DNA from: Tethya wilhelma
Lineage: Eukaryota > Porifera > Demospongiae > Tethyida > Tethyidae
Direction: 5' to 3'
Assembly: GCA_964030475.1 (NCBI GenBank)
Contig: CAXIPT010000003.1
Coordinates: 4,948,706 to 5,012,705 of the forward strand
Length of the DNA: 64,000 nucleotides
Positions 48,720-61,947 of this stretch are shown here, piece by piece. Numbering within the stretch: position 1 is the first letter of the stretch; every line of letters starts with the position of its first letter. Both the position numbers and the translations under genes were made by a program. Below the pieces are notes generated by a model. That model had not been told where the DNA came from. It worked only from the letters and a program-made list of their open reading frames with translations, and searched no databases.

Positions 48720-51700
48720 ATGTTGAGCAATTGCAAATGCATATTACATTTACAAGACTACAGTAATTATAAAATGAAATGTAGCCTCAGTGTACTAAGT
48801 AAAAAAAAATGTGAATTGTTGTCAGTACACGTATGCCAGACACACATTGAATGTGCAAGTGTATCAATCTCAAACACCATTGGGAACCAACCCATGGTTA
48901 AAGTACATACATTAAGCTTCCTTTGGTTCCTTGCACGTACATCTAGTCTACACAAACTCCCTTTCGTAGCATCAGCAGATATATATACAGATATGGCAAA
49001 ACTGCTGCTTCAGACTGCTCTGCTCGAATTCATCCCAACTGATAATTCTTGTAACCTCAGAGCAGCTCAAATGGCCTACTCAGTTAACCTGATCGCTATT
49101 GTGTGTCCTTGCTCCCATGTCTGAGGTTACACCAATGGCCATCGGTTCATTCAGCCCTGCGTATCAAGTTATACCCAGCTAATTGATGTTGGTATTCAAT
49201 GGATTTTGTAGAGTGTCTCCTAATGGTGTCACATTTGTTGCATAATGATTTATTAATTCTGCTCCGTGTAAATATCTTTGTGTATTTGAGCTACGTACTA
49301 AATGCTGGATCCATGCTGATATTATACGCATGGTAGCACACACCACACTGTCTACACGCGATATAGTATGGTAATTCCATTAGCTCTGAGTGGAAGAAAG
49401 ATGCAAGGCAAGCAATCAAGGTGGGGTTTGGGTAAAGGTCAAAACATCCTCTTTGATTTGTATTCAATGTGCTTTGCTTTTTGCGAGTGTTTTTATTTTG
49501 TCCATTAATTGGTGCACGTAAGACTTGTGTACTTCTCGAGATTAGATTAGTTGTGTGTTGGTTTGGAGTGTATGGGTTCTCTAGCTGATCCAGTACGTGT
49601 TGTATGAGGGATTGACAAAGAGCACTGACGCCAAAGAGGCCAGTGGGATGGATAAATAAATTAATGAAAACATTATCATAATTCGATTGTGTCCCAACGT
49701 GATTGAGTGCTGTTTGTTGTTGTGATTTTGACCCTGCCTTGTACCTCCAGTCATTTCTCTCTTGTCTAGGTAATTCCAGAAGTGCCAAACTGAAAGTGTG
49801 TTAATGCGTAAACAATCTCTCGCCCTTAACACTCTCAGGAGTGTTAAAGTGAAAATTTTCCTGTTAAATATTCAGGTGTAGTCATGCACCACTCTTCTAC
49901 ATTGTTGCGTGTGACTCACACATGAAGAAAAACCATGCGTTTTCAACCTTCCTTTCGCAACTAAAGGTTAGGGTGGAGGAAAAGAGAGTGGATTCATTTT
50001 CTCGTGCATGCACGACTCTGGCTAAATTGTGAACTCTTGTTGGTGTGAAAGTTCTTGTGTGTAAACACTCAGGTCGATATATGTTACCGATTCCCTTCAC
50101 CTTCCCTCTGATGCCATTACACCGCGCTGCAGCTTCTGGAGTTTTGGATTTCGTATCGTTTTCATCATAGTTTGGATGATTCTCTTGTCAAGTTGCACCA
50201 TTTGTAGTGTATTGTATTATGTGGTGGATTGTATTACCATTCAAGGATGCTTCAATTAATCTTGATCAATTTTGTGCATTCTTGTTCATTCACGGACCCT
50301 TTTTAAGTCACATAGCTTGCATGAGTCGGTGCACACAGGTAACATGCATATTCTGTGAATTCTACTACTTGTACATGCAAACAATGTTCTAATTAACAAG
50401 TTGTATATAAATAAATAAATAAAAACTGCGACCGCAAACTCTCTCTCTCGAAATTTTTCTCATACCATTTCTTAATTGTTGGTATTTCGATGACAAACCA
50501 CAAGAATGACTCTGTGGTATTGTTCACATTGTCGAATGCCTCCACCTTCAGTCACGTTGCTCCTGAGCCTCACACACTTACCATAGATGGTAGGTGACCA
50601 TTGTTTTGGCTTGTGACTTGAATGTGTGTGGTGGGCAATCGGACACAACTTTTTTGAAGTTCTAATCCTCTAGTGAAATCACTTTTACACTCTGGAATTG
50701 CATGCCTGCTTTCATTTCAGCGTGACGGTGCAAAAGAGATTTAGGCTGATGTTTCGTATATCGTCCTGTGTTTGAAGCTTTTTGATGTACTCACGTATAT
50801 TCAATGTTGTGTCAATAACGATGGAATAGAGAGGTTAATGTGCATCCTTATGTAGATTGGTTTGTCTATTTGCACACTGTAATAGTGTGTTCAAATATCT
50901 AGAAGAGTTAGTTCACTTGTGAACGTGCATGTTCGAATATGGCTTTCAGAGCCCCACGTCCAAGCCTTCATCATTAGTGCATGTTGTTAGATTTCCACTG
51001 TTGTCTGGCTTTTATTCAGCGTCCTTGTATCCTTTCAGTGTATGTGTATTTGTGATGTCGTACATTTTAACAGAGCTGTGTGAATGAGTTGAGAACCTGT
51101 GCGTGTTTGCACACACAAAACTTTTCAATCTTCGTGCCAACCTTCTCTCTCCCTCGTACGATGTATTCACACACTCGGATCACATGCAGTTAAATACAAA
51201 GCCTATGTAAATATTGAATTAAGTTATAGTTGAGTTTGGCAATGTTGTTTTGCACGGTGAAATGTGACACCACACACAAGCAATTTACCACAGGCATATG
51301 TTCAACTCAACCACAGCCAACTGCTCACACGTGCACACACACACACTCAGAATTCCTCACATACACACATAGGTCACACTGTCTTTTGCCGCCAAATCTA
51401 TGCCTCTAAGCTGGAGACGGCAAGTCTGTGAAATGTGTGCTATGTACACAATTCCATTGTTGTGTGAGCGATTGTAGAGCTTCCTCGGTCTGGGTTGAGA
51501 GTGTGACAGTATGGTCTAGGAATGTGCAGCAGGATATGTGCTGTCCACTCTGGAAGGGAGTCTGGTTGTTTGGTTCCCTTCTCACATGTGCCTTTGTTGT
51601 GGATGTTTGTTTGAGGACACACGCATGACATCACACTTTCACTGGTTAGCTAGCCTGATATGAAAGTAACAATCTGCTCGGCAACACAGACACAACAACA

Positions 51701-52346
51701 CTATATAGCTTCGTAAGTATTCACATCAGTTTTGTATTAACTATATATGTATATTTTGTGCTAGAAACCATGGATTGACAAGATTTTAATAAATTTCACT
51801 GGGCGTTCAATTAACTTAGTGGAACAAGCCTAAAGGAATAGCAAAGCCAAAAAACCCATCATTATTGTATGTACATAGATTTCAGTACTATACTTGAAGC
51901 AGTATTATACAGTGTCTCAACAGTAACGGTGCTATACGATGTGGATATATCGACTATGTTAGTATGCATGCATTTTTCCCCCCTTCATCACATGCGGTGC
52001 AGCGTGTAGTTCAAGTACATGGACCTCAATTCAGTGGCCATGTTGTAATTGAATGTTCACTGTGTGTGGTGCACACAATGGACAGCTGTAGCCGGTAACC
52101 ACAATCGTGTTCGCAAACACATCTTGTGGTCAAATTCGTGTACTTGTTGTGTACAAAGTTGCCGTCCTACAGCACATTGTGCCACGTATAATAGAGTTCA
52201 TATTATACGAGTGCAGTGACAGTACTTTATGATTGTGCAAAATCCAGAAGATGTATGTGTATGTGTATGTCCACTGTGTATTGTATTGTGTATATATACA
52301 TGTAGACTGTACTTCTCTTGCGACTTAGAGTACTCTAGAGTCACGT

Positions 52347-52379
<33 letters not shown>

Positions 52380-55300
52380 AGATCCCCCAACTTAAACCGT
52401 TCGCTGCTCAGTGTGATGCGATGTCCAATGAACTCAAGATGGTCTCCCTGCCCTCTTGCACACCTGACAACCTGCCACTCCTACTCCACCAGTTCTACTG
52501 CGACCGTGTCCAACACCTGGTGCACCTCAAGCACATCTGTCTTCTGAGATGGGCCCGGTTTGCCGTGGGTCAGCCAAAGGTCACGGAGGATCTCCACGAT
52601 GAGTTTCAAGAGAGAATGAAGCTCTTGATGACCGAGTACAACGATGCCTTGAATAGAGCCAAGAGGCTGAGCGTGTCACGTGACTGCTTGTTGGCTGAGA
52701 AGGCTTCACCTACCAGTCTCCTTGAAGTGGACGATGTCATCATATACGTCCAGTGGTTGGTCTATCACCTACACACCGTCAAGAGCACCAGTGCCTTCTT
52801 AATGGTTAGGAGTTGAATATCATGGTGTAGCAACCTATGTGATTCATTGTATAGGTTGAATGGAAAACTATGTACACTCTTTTCCCATTAGATTTTGTCC
52901 CACTCAGCTCTATGAATGAATAAAAGTAGAAAAGTAGCTGTACACATATCCATTGCATTGTACATATTCAGAGTGAAGATGCAGTACTTCAATTGTGTGT
53001 ATTCTAAGCTCTAAGCTAATGTGCACGCACTTATGCTCCACTGTTTTTACATGCACACACACGCACACACAATTTACAGAGTCTCCAGTGGCTGCCTCTG
53101 CTCCATTACAAAGAGCTAGCCAAGTCCATTGGGGTTAGGATAAGAGAAGAGACGGCAAGGAAAACGGTACTGCAATGACAGCAATTCAAATGTAGCATAA
53201 TGGGGAAGAATTTTTTGATGTAGATGCATATCTACATACATGTACACGTAGATGAGTCTCAGCATTCAGTCTAGTGTCAATTCCCCAGCGGGTATGGGTG
53301 ATAAAAGATGTTGAACTTTATGAATATGTATACTAATAGTGCAATTCCCAGACTGCCTTACGCCATCAATCTTGGAATGAAAACACACAAAGTATTATTG
53401 TGTGCACAAAATGCGTGCATTTTGAGTTGAATCAAAAGAAGGAAAAACACTGCAAGCGTATATCCTTTGTGAAAACTTATTAGGAAATGCTAAAAAAATA
53501 CACGCAAAAAAAATAACCATAATAAACCATAGTGGTAGCATTCTTGCCTCGACCACTGTCACATGGCTGTTGTTTGAGTTGGCTGACGGAAAACCACAAA
53601 CACATGTACTACAAGAGCCGCACACACTGTGTGTTTCTACACTATTGTTGCTGAGTGGCGTGGATAGACTCCATATACCCCTCTATAGTATCGATGTCTA
53701 CATTGTGTGACTGTTAGTGTCTGCTTGATTCATTGCCATTCAGTGGTAATTGGATTAACTGTTGCATTAATGGATGGCCATTGTCCCCTACAAGCTAATT
53801 GGGTGCATTAGCTCTTATTGAAATTGTGGGCACTTTTCAAACTCTCAAACTTTCAAACTTGGTAGTATAGCATTTTAAGGTTTGAGCTTGTGCCAGTGGT
53901 TATGTACATAGCCCATGGATAAATCTAATCCAGCTGGCAGCATAATTATATCATAATTATAAAATTAATATTATCATACATAGCCTACAGCAATGATATT
54001 ATTCTCCTTTAGGCAATTGAGCAATTAAGGCCAAAATACAAAGGGGCAGGCTAACTTTCACTCAGGTCACATCAGACCATCATTTTGAGGGTTACTTGCT
54101 TAAGGGATTGTCCACACAATCATGACAAAGTATCAGCCAGTAAATGTGTGTCACTTACCAGTAAACCACAGTCAACATGACGGTTATGACCTTGTACAAC
54201 CCAAGTCTAAACCACACGTCATACACCATTTTGACCCGTTACGCAATATTCCTTGTGCCTGTTGTTGGACCAAGTCATGCACAATTATGAGGAGTGCTTG
54301 TAATAGGTGCCTGCATCCACAGACGCACACAGCCAACCAGTGTCAGCGATCACTGCTAAACATACCCATATTATGTTGACATGCTTATTAGCTCAATGAA
54401 CAACATTTATTGGACACACTGCTCCATGTACTACGAAAAACTTACATAACACCCTAACTCACTCTGCATGCTACACAGATGTGTGTACGCTATGTTGTCT
54501 TCATGCTTACACCCACTTACATAATCACGTTGTAGCCTCAACTGCCGAAAACATTGGCTAGAAGTAGTGGAACTCAGACACGGTGGATGCAAGGGAAGTC
54601 GTTCACCAGCGTCATCAACTCGGTGATTAGGAGAGAATCCCTCGGGAATCCAGTCCCGACGAGCGAGAAGAAGAAGAGCGAACCTAAACTGGCGCTGTTG
54701 GCGTCGGCCCTCATCAACATGGGACTCACCTCCTCCCAGGAGGCCTCTAAGAGCCTTCCCCATCACACTGTGGACATGAAGAAGCTGCGCAGCATCTTGC
54801 AAGATTTGATGACGACCTACTCTATTGTTGGTGTAAGTTATGGTTGTATCGTGTGCAGTAACACTGAAGGTGGGTTCACAATATCTGGTGCTGCGTCGCG
54901 TAATAGTACTTCACATTTGGCGACGCAATGCAATGCAACACATTGAAGATTTATCCAAATGTTACATTGCATTCCTGCCTATCTGCACACGAACAATTTT
55001 GTACGTGATACAATGAAAATATTGTGGAACCCACCTACAAGTGTGTTGCATATTAGTACCATGTCTTTGTATCCTTTCCCTCAATAAAGAGTTAAATGGG
55101 CAGTTTGTAAATTTAATATGTGTGTGTATGTGTGCACTTGAGACTCAAAAAAAAAAAATCTTTTAGGAAATGCTTTGGGAAGATTGTCTCAAACCAGCTG
55201 TGAAGGGTGCAATGCATGACATAATCCTCTATCTAAAGAATGGTGTTTATGAGGGTAATGGTGCTGTCACATTTTCACAGTGAAGCTGTTAAAGACCCAC

Positions 55301-55493
55301 TATTGGCTGGAGTCACAAAAGCCTCTCTGACAGGTGGTTGGGGGTGGGTGGTTTGGGAGGTATTTGAACTAAATGAGTGCTAAAGAGGAAAAGGGTTGAG
55401 TGGACTCTGAGGTGGTAATGTGATGGTTGTTTAATGGGAGATTGAAGACTGTAATAGCTGTAAATGGCTGGCGTGTCATACTCACTATATGTC

Positions 55494-55524
<31 letters not shown>

Positions 55525-55972
55525 ATGAATGATGTCACTGTCACTTGTGCTTTTATGGTTGAATGACATGATGTGTTGTGATTCTTTGACGTCACTATAC
55601 TGAAGGTTTATGGCATGTCCTGTCACATAGAGGTCACAGTTGCTTACTCATATGCCTGCATGTAGTCTATTTAAACTTTTCTGAAAAATCTCCAGCTCTG
55701 AAACAGAAATTTAAACATGATATTATTTCAGAGTTTGGGCAGTCAACTCAAAGAGTTGTAGCCTCGTACCCAGGCTCTCTCCTTTGACCTTTCACTAGTA
55801 GACATGTGTGTGTTTGTTTGTATTGTTCTCTCATGCATGCATATGATACACATGTCCTCTCTGTATTAACATTAGCATACATGGATGCACTTTTGTCTGA
55901 ATAATAAGCGTAGACATATATGCATGTGTGACACGTACTCACTGACATGTGCACATGGACACACACACGCGT

Positions 55973-56022
<50 letters not shown>

Positions 56023-59000
56023 CCTTCAACATTCCAAAGTCAACCTGAAGAGCTCCAGCTCTACTACCAGGTCATGAGAAAATTTCAGACAATCTTTCGT
56101 CGTCAAGAGCAGTCCACTCTGTTGCACACCTACGACAAACTACCAAACGGAGAGAGTGGGACAGCCAAGAGGAGCAAATCAAAGCTCTCCTTTAGAAAAC
56201 CGTCCAACTGGCTCAAGTTTGTGAAGGTCAAACCGACTCCCGATCCGGTCCAGATCGCTGCCTATGCTAAAATAAGGCAACAGGTGTCTGATGTGGATCC
56301 TGTAAGTACTTAGTCCAGAGTCTGGAATTAGCCTCTTTGTACCCAGGCTCTCTCCTTTGACCTTGAGGGATCTGGGTGTGAGGCTAGTTGGGAGTAGCTT
56401 AGTCTAGTCCTAGACCTCGCCTTTTCCACCCTAGACCCCATTTTTCGCTGGCAAAAGAGACAGGATCTAGGGCTAGACTAGGAGTGGCTTTATTGATTAG
56501 GTAGATCATATATATAGTCCCAGAATTTATGGTCAGGATTGAGATGTGGAATTAAATCTTTTCTGTATTGGCCTCGATCTATATGTGGTAAAGGTCCATC
56601 GAATGTAATGTTCCAATTTGCTTGCATACATATACACACTCACAGCTGCTTCAGCTCACCTCTTATTGCACTCATCTTCACAATGTTCAACGAGTACTCT
56701 ACGCCCTGAGGCAACATTGTATCGCTGTCAAACACCCATCCCCCATCACTCCACTCTCAGTTCCAGCTCACAAGACGTCACATGATACCATGCTCATTTG
56801 GAGATGCATCTACTCTGGACTTGACAGCAGAAAGTAAGAGAAGACAATAATAATAATACCATACAGTTGAGCGTGGAAGTACAGAAGTGGAGTAAGTAGC
56901 CTTGCCTTCCCTGGCACTTGTTTTAAATTTCGCGAATTGCAAGTTAGTTTATAAAGGAAGACTATGATGCAAGGCTAGAAATGGAGAGATTGATACGTAC
57001 ATAGTTCAACCTTCTAGACGACTTTAGTGACATGAATATCAAATCCACCAAATTGATGTTCAATCATAAACAGCCACGCTACCACTGATATTGCCAACTA
57101 TCATAGTATATTAAATCTTATCCACCGTTTATAAAAAGATATTAAAGAAAAATTACAAAAATGATTCATCTTGTTGTGTTTTGTTTTCAGTCCCCTCAGT
57201 GGTGAGGAGGATGAGGTGGGGGTGGACCTCTCTGACGCTGGGGGGATCGGAGATGTGGGTGGAGCCAGCAAAGGGGATGACCCTCTTAATCAAGATAGGG
57301 TCAATTTCGACGTACCCGATGCCATGAAACTGATCAACAATCCAGGAGGGAGGCGTGTCAGCTCAAAAGCACATACTTCAGCCAAAGATGCGTATTTTGC
57401 ATTTCTGTTGCTAAGGCACCTGAAAATCAGAGACATGAGAAACAAAGTACATTGAAATTTTTTTGATGTATTCTTATTGCACTGTAGATCAGGAATTTTT
57501 TTCAAAAATGTCACCAGAAACTCACAAAAAATTTATTACATAAATTATGACAATCTTTACCAAATGGCAAAAAATAGTGCACAAAAATTCAACAAGTGAT
57601 AAAAATTTCCTGATCTACAGTACTTAAAGGAATTTTCTTCCTCAAAATAAAAGATAGAGCGTCTTTACGCTGTGGTGATTGAACATTCTTCTTCTACCTC
57701 AGTGTCTGAGCATTCTAAACTACTTCCGGTCGGTGGAGTCCACCCTCACCATCAACACGGAGGGACTGTCACTAGAGAGCCCGCAGGAGCAGCAAGCCAG
57801 TGCCCCATCCGGACTGCTGGACCACAGGCACCTCTTCTACACTCCTGCTGATTACATGTAAGCATGGAGATCATTGTGTATGATCAAGTTTTGTTGTTGT
57901 TGTTGATTTTTTAATGTGAGTGTGCGTGTGTGTGTGTGTGCGTGTGTATGGCTGTAATAGTACTAGTCTTTGGAAGAATGTGAAGTTTGTTTCCCTTCAA
58001 TGGCCCTGCATGTAACAAAATTATTATTAATAATGTAGGCACTACATATGTAGACGATAATGCTGTATAGCTGGAAATATTGATGGAGATTTTAATTTGA
58101 CGGTTTGATGGTCAAAGTTCAAATTGTCAAATTTAAGTCCGTCAATACTTTGGCCACTGTATACGCATATACTATGTGCACATGCAAATTTTAAATTCGT
58201 CATTATTATTTATTATTTTACGTTTTGCGGAGCAAACCATCAAATTTTTGACCATCAATATTTCCGGCTGTACTGTATGGACTTAGAGGAGTAGATGCAT
58301 GAGAATTTGTGCAAGTCGGTATATACTTGTTGTTATTAATCCACTAATCAATGTTACTTTGCACACAGCATCAACCAGTCAGAGTTCATGCAGTTCATGG
58401 AGGTTGAGAATCATGATGACTACTACTCCTTTGACTGTGATGGCCACGTCAAGGTGTGGGACCAATCTGGTGTCGCCATTGTGTACGACGTGGCTTTGGA
58501 AGATCTTAAGCATCTCGAGGAGGAGCTTCTTCTGCTTGGCTCTTACTACATCACCAACTGCCTCCTCAAGGACATGTAAGTGCTTAGTCATCTGCGCATG
58601 GAACAAGATCCGATGCTTGTTTTCTGCTCTCTCTGTGTGCATATGTACATGTGAAAACATGACTGTAGCGGTTGTCACAAATATTGGATTGCATGTCCAC
58701 ATGCTTTCTAGCATGTTACACTGACATCATCGTGATGACATGTTGTAAGGTTTTAGTTCCTCCGAACTTGACTTGACAGCAACTGCACACTCACACACTC
58801 ACACACTCACACACTCACAGGAAAACAAGGAGGAACAACGACAAACATGGTGTCCTTGAGCACCATGACATCAACCTAGAGCTCTATTCCCAGAGAGCTG
58901 TGGACAGGTTTGCTGTTCTCTTGGACCTCTGGACCAATGAAGCACAGTTCCTGGAGGCCAAGACCAAGGTACAGCAGTGTAGTGTAACAAGGGTAGTTGT

Positions 59001-59831
59001 AACAATATTGTCAATGCTTGGAGAGAAGTGGAAGGGGTGGGGATGATCAGCTTGTGCGACTGTAGTGCTCTTCAAAATTCTCTAGGCTCTTCCCTTGTCA
59101 TGAGGGAGGAGCCGGGACACGAAGCTGGTTTGTTGGTCCATCAATTTAATGTCAAAATCACTATAATTTTGATAGTGTCTCTGTTGTGACTTTGTAATTT
59201 TGTGATTTAAGACATACGTGTTCCACTATAAATTATTAATAGGTGATCAACTGCTACCTCGAGTGCTATCACAACGTTTGTGACAAGAGAGAGCGCAACA
59301 AGTTGGCCAAGATCATCACCACCCTCCTTCACTCCAGGCCTCGTCACGATCCAGAGGCATCCTACTTCACCGACATCTACAAGAAGGAGGTGGCCTGTCT
59401 ACGCACGCAGTGCCACCTCCTGCAAGCAGTCATCAACCACCAGCTGACCACAGAGAGGAGCTACAACCAAAAGATATGTACGTTGGATGAGACTATATGT
59501 GTCAGATGTTTCCAATACATATGTACTGGTACTGGATGGTAGTGGTGGCCTTGTATACATGTCAGATTCTGTGTTGGAAAAAGGGTCTGTGTTTTGAATT
59601 GTGCATATTGTGTTTTTTGGTTCATAGCTTCTAAGGAGTCCAGACTCTCAGCTTCTTCTTTCAGTGGAGATGCTGCACCTCCATCATCACTGCAGGGTGT
59701 GGCTTCCTATGGGGTCCCTTATCCTTCACACACACACACATGAATCACACGGTACAACACTCACACGTGCTACAGTCACATTACTTCGTTATGTTGTAGT
59801 GTATACGTTTGCAACACACACACATGCACGT

Positions 59832-59866
<35 letters not shown>

Positions 59867-61836
59867 ATTTACGCTAAATGACTAATGCAAATGGCAGCTA
59901 AGACCAGGGAGGAGCTGGGAACGAGACAACCCCTCAAAGTTAACCCAGCATTACTAGATCATTAGGGAGGATTGCAGCTACCTTTAAAGTGCTCTTAGGG
60001 AAGCAGACACGGAAAGGGNTCACAGGCTAGTAGACAGGGTGTGACTAGTCCTGACAGTATTGTGAAACTTCACTGCAAGTTACTGGAGTTGGCTCTTCAA
60101 GAGTGGGAACACAGAACAGAGATGGGTAGCAATTATACAAATGAAATTCAGAAACAAGTAAATGGATTCTTGACCATCTTGAAATGTAATCTATTGTACA
60201 ACTTTTCTTCAAATCTTGTGCTACCCAGATCTTTGCAGATGTGTGCATTGAAGATCCACGATTATTGGCTGAGTTGTGTGTTTCCAATGGCAACCGTGTT
60301 GTGGCTGCTGAAGAGACAAGGAGTAATCCAAGTGAGCTGAGAAAGAAGAGAATTCAAGCCTGGACTGATGTCGTACAGGTATGAAACAAAACAACCTAGT
60401 GTTTAAAACCTGAATCTTTTGAAGTCTTGCTAAAATTGCTCCTCTCTATATGTGACTGAACTGTCACTGCTGTATTTGTGGAAAATAGTATTATTTGTTT
60501 GTTTCTTTTTTCCTCTGGCTCAGTTGATATCAGTGAGGCACCATCTGTTGGTCACTTGCTCTGAGTGCAAAACTCTTGCAAAACTTTACAAGCAGCAACT
60601 TCTGACTCTGGAAATCGAAGAATGTCATGCCTATCTTCGTTGTGTGCCCTTTGACCTCTCTCTTCGTCTCCCTGGAGACAAAGACCTGAATCATTTTGTC
60701 TCTCAGTCCAGAGAGGGGAAGGGAGAAGACTCCAGACTGGACCGATATACACAGTCACAGCTAAACCTTGCCATCCAAGAACTAGACGACAAGCACCTCG
60801 GAACATTTAGCTTCAGAAGCAAAGGAAACATTGACAAGGTATTAGGATTTACAGATAATATTATTATATATACGTGTCCTGATAGTTCTGGTTAAGTCGT
60901 GAAAAATCCATAGTTCATAAATTTTCGTAGTCACTTTAGAGTACAAAAATTAAATGCACAAATTTATCTTTTCAAAATAGTGGGTGGGGCTGTGTAATGC
61001 AGCAATGCTATGAAAATTTAATGTACGGAAATTTTGTGATTTATAATATCAACTCTCTCCCTCTCGATCAGATTCTCTCCTCTCCTAATGGCCTCGAGAG
61101 TGTAAAGACCACCCTCCAGTGTCAGTTGGCCCATCGCAATGCACTCACTGTAGCTTGCCAGCAAAACTTCACCATCATCAAACAGACTCTAGCAGTCACA
61201 GTGAGCACAGCTCCACCAAAACAAGACAGGTTAAAAAAAAAATTTAAAAAAAAAAAAAAATTACATGAATCAAATTCCAGCAATTATTTGTTTGTTTTTT
61301 CCCCCCGTTTAGTAGTAGTAATGATTCGCTCTCTTCCTCCATGAGAAGCAAATTGAGCTCATCATCATTCAAATCAGCAACCCCTCCCACTGCCACACCC
61401 CCTACCATCGTCCCACCCAAAGGCTCACAGGAATACCAGACCATCATGTTCACCAAACGACTGAAGAAAAACTTTGTGTCTTTACAGCAAGAAAAGGTTA
61501 GCCAGAACATGAGCACAAAACTGAATCAAAGTTTCACATAATTATTTTCTGGCCTGCTTGAAACTTTTTTCCCCCCTATTCTTCTTTTCTTTTTCTCGTG
61601 ACAGACTCCAGTTCGTGATCACATGTTGGCACAGTTTGTGAAGCAGCCATCATCCGTTGTTAGGAGTCCAGAGGAGTTGGCAAAACTCAAGTGCAAGCTC
61701 ATCTCGTCCTATTCCGCGAACCTGATGAAAGTCATGACCGCCTACTCTCTCCGGGCGCAGATCATGCGTCAGTACGACACCATCTTGGAGCTCTTGAAAG
61801 ATTTCCCTTCTGCCCGAGACACCCATTTCACAATGG
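46803..61836 (+). CDS. CCDC162: CCDC162-like (DUF4549) coiled-coil protein, N-terminal and middle part
   Basis: Large helical protein of unknown biochemical role. Exons: 46803-46921, 47186-47258, 52382-52804, 53080-53166, 54536-54832, 55167-55254, 55732-55757, 56023-56301, 56646-56833, 57191-57446, 57703-57857, 58369-58575, 58821-58968, 59243-59477, 59628-59698, 60026-60185, 60239-60378, 60524-60838, 61072-61229, 61313-61496, 61605-61836. Phases agree across about 1280 codons. The start is the ATG opening MERTVKGRLKTLEASLEAQ, a coiled coil. YRRDRELSLNALLN joins IPQLKPFAAQCDAM and PDNLPLLLHQFYCDRVQHL, matching the DUF4549 region as I remember it. The end, LELLKDFPSARDTHFTMG, matches a site well inside vertebrate CCDC162, so the + strand gene lacks its C-terminus. 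The weakest exons are 55732-55757 (26 bp) and 59628-59698 (donor uncertain). Confidence 0.65.
47259..52381 (+). other. CCDC162-like intron 2 (5.1 kb)
   Basis: AT-rich. A CA microsatellite lies at 48659-48717 and another forms the 3' splice site before 52382. No supported gene on either strand; the minus frame 49291-49788 is discussed under rejections. Confidence 0.55.
55758..55796. mobile_element. Half copy of the TAGCCTCG-family MITE
   Basis: Single arm (tagcctcgtacccaggctct) without a matching inverse arm. It abuts the proposed donor of the 26-bp exon 55732-55757. Confidence 0.55.
55970..56022 (+). repeat. (CA)n microsatellite forming a splice acceptor
   Basis: The CA repeat runs unbroken into the AG before the exon starting at 56023. 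Confidence 0.9.
56327..56384. mobile_element. Palindromic MITE, TAGCCTCG family, degenerate
   Basis: The left arm tagcctctttgtacccaggc and right arm ctgggtgtgaggcta are inverted. It lies just after a coding exon. Confidence 0.55.
56400..56480. mobile_element. Second palindromic element, TAGTCTAG ends
   Basis: tagtctagtcctagacc at the left is inverted at the right as ggatctagggctagacta. A different family from the TAGCCTCG elements, lying 16 bp from one of them. Confidence 0.55.
57481..57622. mobile_element. MITE-like element, ACTGTAGATCAGG ends
   Basis: The left end actgtagatcaggaattttt and the inverse of the right end actgtagatcaggaaatttt match. AT-rich interior, in a CCDC162-like intron. 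Confidence 0.7.
58066..58272. mobile_element. MITE-like element, TATAGCTGGAAATATTGATGG ends
   Basis: The left end tatagctggaaatattgatg and the inverse of the right end tacagccggaaatattgatg match, extending into a shared TTTGATGGTTT region. In a CCDC162-like intron. Confidence 0.7.
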
Positions 61837-61947
61837 GTAAGCCCCTTGATTTGAGTGTTAATGGAAGTAGAGGAGGGAATGGGAATGGCAACACCTATTA
61901 CAGTACATCTCCACACTCTTGCCTGTTGATTGAGCTGTTGGTGGAGG

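Noticed and set aside
49291..49788. 165-residue minus-strand frame in a CCDC162-like intron
   Set aside because: No ATG at its beginning, no recognisable family and no partner exons; composition is compatible with chance.
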